Shown: positions 23,028 through 23,927 of the stretch, one piece after another
How positions within the stretch are numbered: the stretch's first letter is position 1
Layout: each line of letters opens with the position of its first letter
From: JASFJH01 sp050117725
GTDB taxonomy: Bacteria; Pseudomonadota; Gammaproteobacteria; AKS1
NCBI GenBank assembly: GCA_050117725.1
Contig: JASFME010000012.1
Location: forward strand, 1 to 23,927
Length of the DNA: 23,927 bases
Direction of reading: 5' to 3'
The notes under the pieces: model-generated
Told to the model about the DNA's origin: nothing
The model's input: the letters and a program-made list of their open reading frames with translations, nothing else
Database searches by the model: none
Translations under genes and position numbers: made by a program

Positions 23028-23927
23028 ACTACAACCTCTTGTTGCTGAACACCGGCCTGGTGTTCTCGCGCAGCATTAATAAAACCACTGAACAACGGGT
23101 GACCATCACGCGGTGTCGAAGTGAATTCCGGGTGGAACTGACAGGCGATAAACCAGGGATGATCACTGTTCTCGATAACTTCAACCAGTTTGCCATCAAT
23201 GGATGTGCCGGCCAGTTTCAGCCCCGCCTGCTCAAGTTGTTCACGATACTGGTTGTTAAACTCATACCGATGGCGATGACGTTCGACGATGACATCCTTG
23301 CCATACAACTTGCGACTGAGTGAATCCTCGGCGAGTCGACACGGCTGGCCACCGAGTCGCATCGTACCGCCCAGATCGGAACCTTCGTCACGCGTTTCGA
23401 TACTGCCGTCTTCGTTCACCCATTCGGTAATCAATGCAATAACCGGGTGCCGGGTATGACTGTCAAACTCGGTACTGTTCGCACCGGTCAAGCCGGCTAT
23501 ATTGCGTGCATATTCGATCACGGCCACCTGCATGCCAAGACAAATGCCAAGATACGGGATCCGGTTCTCACGCGCATACTGGACCGTGCGGATCTTGCCC
23601 TCGACGCCGCGTTCGCCAAAACCACCTGGCACGAGGATCGCGTCCATCCCTTCCAGGCAGGCCCCCTGGTCCTTCTCCACCTCCTCGGAATCGATATACA
23701 CGATATTCACCTTCGTGCGGGTATTCATACCCGCGTGGATCAGGGACTCGGACAGTGACTTGTAGGATTCGGTCAGATCGACGTACTTGCCAACCATCGC
23801 GATCGTCACCTCGGCAGTCGGACTTTCCTTTGCCTCGACAACCGCGTCCCACTCGCTCAGGTCACAGGGCTTCGTGTGCAGGTGCAGTTTCTCGGCAACG
23901 ATCTCGTCGAGTCGCTGTTCATGCAGC
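23024..23927 (-). CDS. pyrG: CTP synthase, C-terminal part (starts beyond the window)
   Basis: About 300 C-terminal residues are visible; the N-terminal synthetase domain lies mostly off the right edge. The visible part begins with the linker (LHEQRLDEIVAEKLHLH) and continues into 'TIAMVGKYVDLTESYKSLSE'. The class I glutamine amidotransferase domain follows, with the oxyanion segment PGGFGERGVEGKI, the nucleophile Cys in YLGICLGMQ, 'RHRYEFNNQY' and the catalytic His-Glu in CQFHPEF. The enzyme makes CTP from UTP and glutamine. It is the first visible gene of the pyrG-kdsA-eno run and overlaps kdsA by four bases. Confidence 0.98.
   Translation of the reverse strand, partial: LHEQRLDEIVAEKLHLHTKPCDLSEWDAVVEAKESPTAEVTIAMVGKYVDLTESYKSLSESLIHAGMNTRTKVNIVYIDSEEVEKDQGACLEGMDAILVPGGFGERGVEGKIRTVQYARENRIPYLGICLGMQVAVIEYARNIAGLTGANSTEFDSHTRHPVIALITEWVNEDGSIETRDEGSDLGGTMRLGGQPCRLAEDSLSRKLYGKDVIVERHRHRYEFNNQYREQLEQAGLKLAGTSIDGKLVEVIENSDHPWFIACQFHPEFTSTPRDGHPLFSGFINAAREHQAGVQQQEVVV

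Noticed and set aside
1..23927. CRISPR arrays, insertion sequences, tRNA or rRNA genes
   Set aside because: No spaced direct repeats, transposase-like proteins, terminal inverted repeats or structured RNA gene signatures were seen in the short intergenic spaces.

Overview
This is a stretch of chromosome from a free-living gammaproteobacterium of moderate to high GC content. Three gene blocks support that placement. rpoE-rseA is divergent from nadB. pyrG-kdsA-eno-ftsB-ispD-ispF-truD is followed by surE-pcm-nlpD-rpoS. The alaC-hom-thrC-recJ-prfB-lysS run contains an RpfE-like gene, an arrangement reminiscent of Xanthomonas and of sulfur-oxidising or Chromatiales-type gammaproteobacteria. The family-level guess is inference; no rRNA or tRNA gene is present to settle it. 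Nearly every base is coding or short intergenic, and I see no insertion sequence, phage gene, CRISPR array or toxin-antitoxin island.

Layout. At 1-737 (minus) lie the start of rseA and all of rpoE, with a good sigma-E-type promoter upstream. nadB (808-2457, plus) faces a YgfX/CptA-like membrane protein (minus). ygfZ (plus) follows behind its own promoter. From 13471 down to 4317 a tight seven-gene minus-strand run reads alaC-hom-thrC-rpfE-like-recJ-prfB-lysS: amino-acid synthesis genes followed by single-strand exonuclease, release factor 2 (with a programmed +1 frameshift) and lysyl-tRNA synthetase. A small Mth938-like gene is divergent from alaC. Then surE-pcm-nlpD-rpoS (17565 to 14149, minus) forms the classical stationary-phase block. 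An smrA gene on the plus strand sits between surE and truD. From the right edge to 18207 comes pyrG(partial)-kdsA-eno-ftsB-ispD-ispF-truD, a minus-strand housekeeping operon with several stop/start overlaps.

How the genes work together. The window joins two alternative sigma factors (RpoE for envelope stress, RpoS for stationary phase) to central metabolism (enolase, NAD and CTP synthesis), isoprenoid precursor synthesis (IspD, IspF), KDO synthesis for lipopolysaccharide, cell division (FtsB, and NlpD as amidase activator), and maintenance proteins (Pcm, SurE, SmrA, RecJ, YgfZ).

No wholly new multi-gene system is evident. The points most worth a second look are: the poorly characterised RpfE-like protein wedged between thrC and recJ; a ygfX homologue without its usual sdhE partner; an smrA gene breaking the truD-surE operon with directly abutting stop codons; a KdsA of the metal-dependent type; the RF2 recoding site; and the predicted sigma-E promoter.
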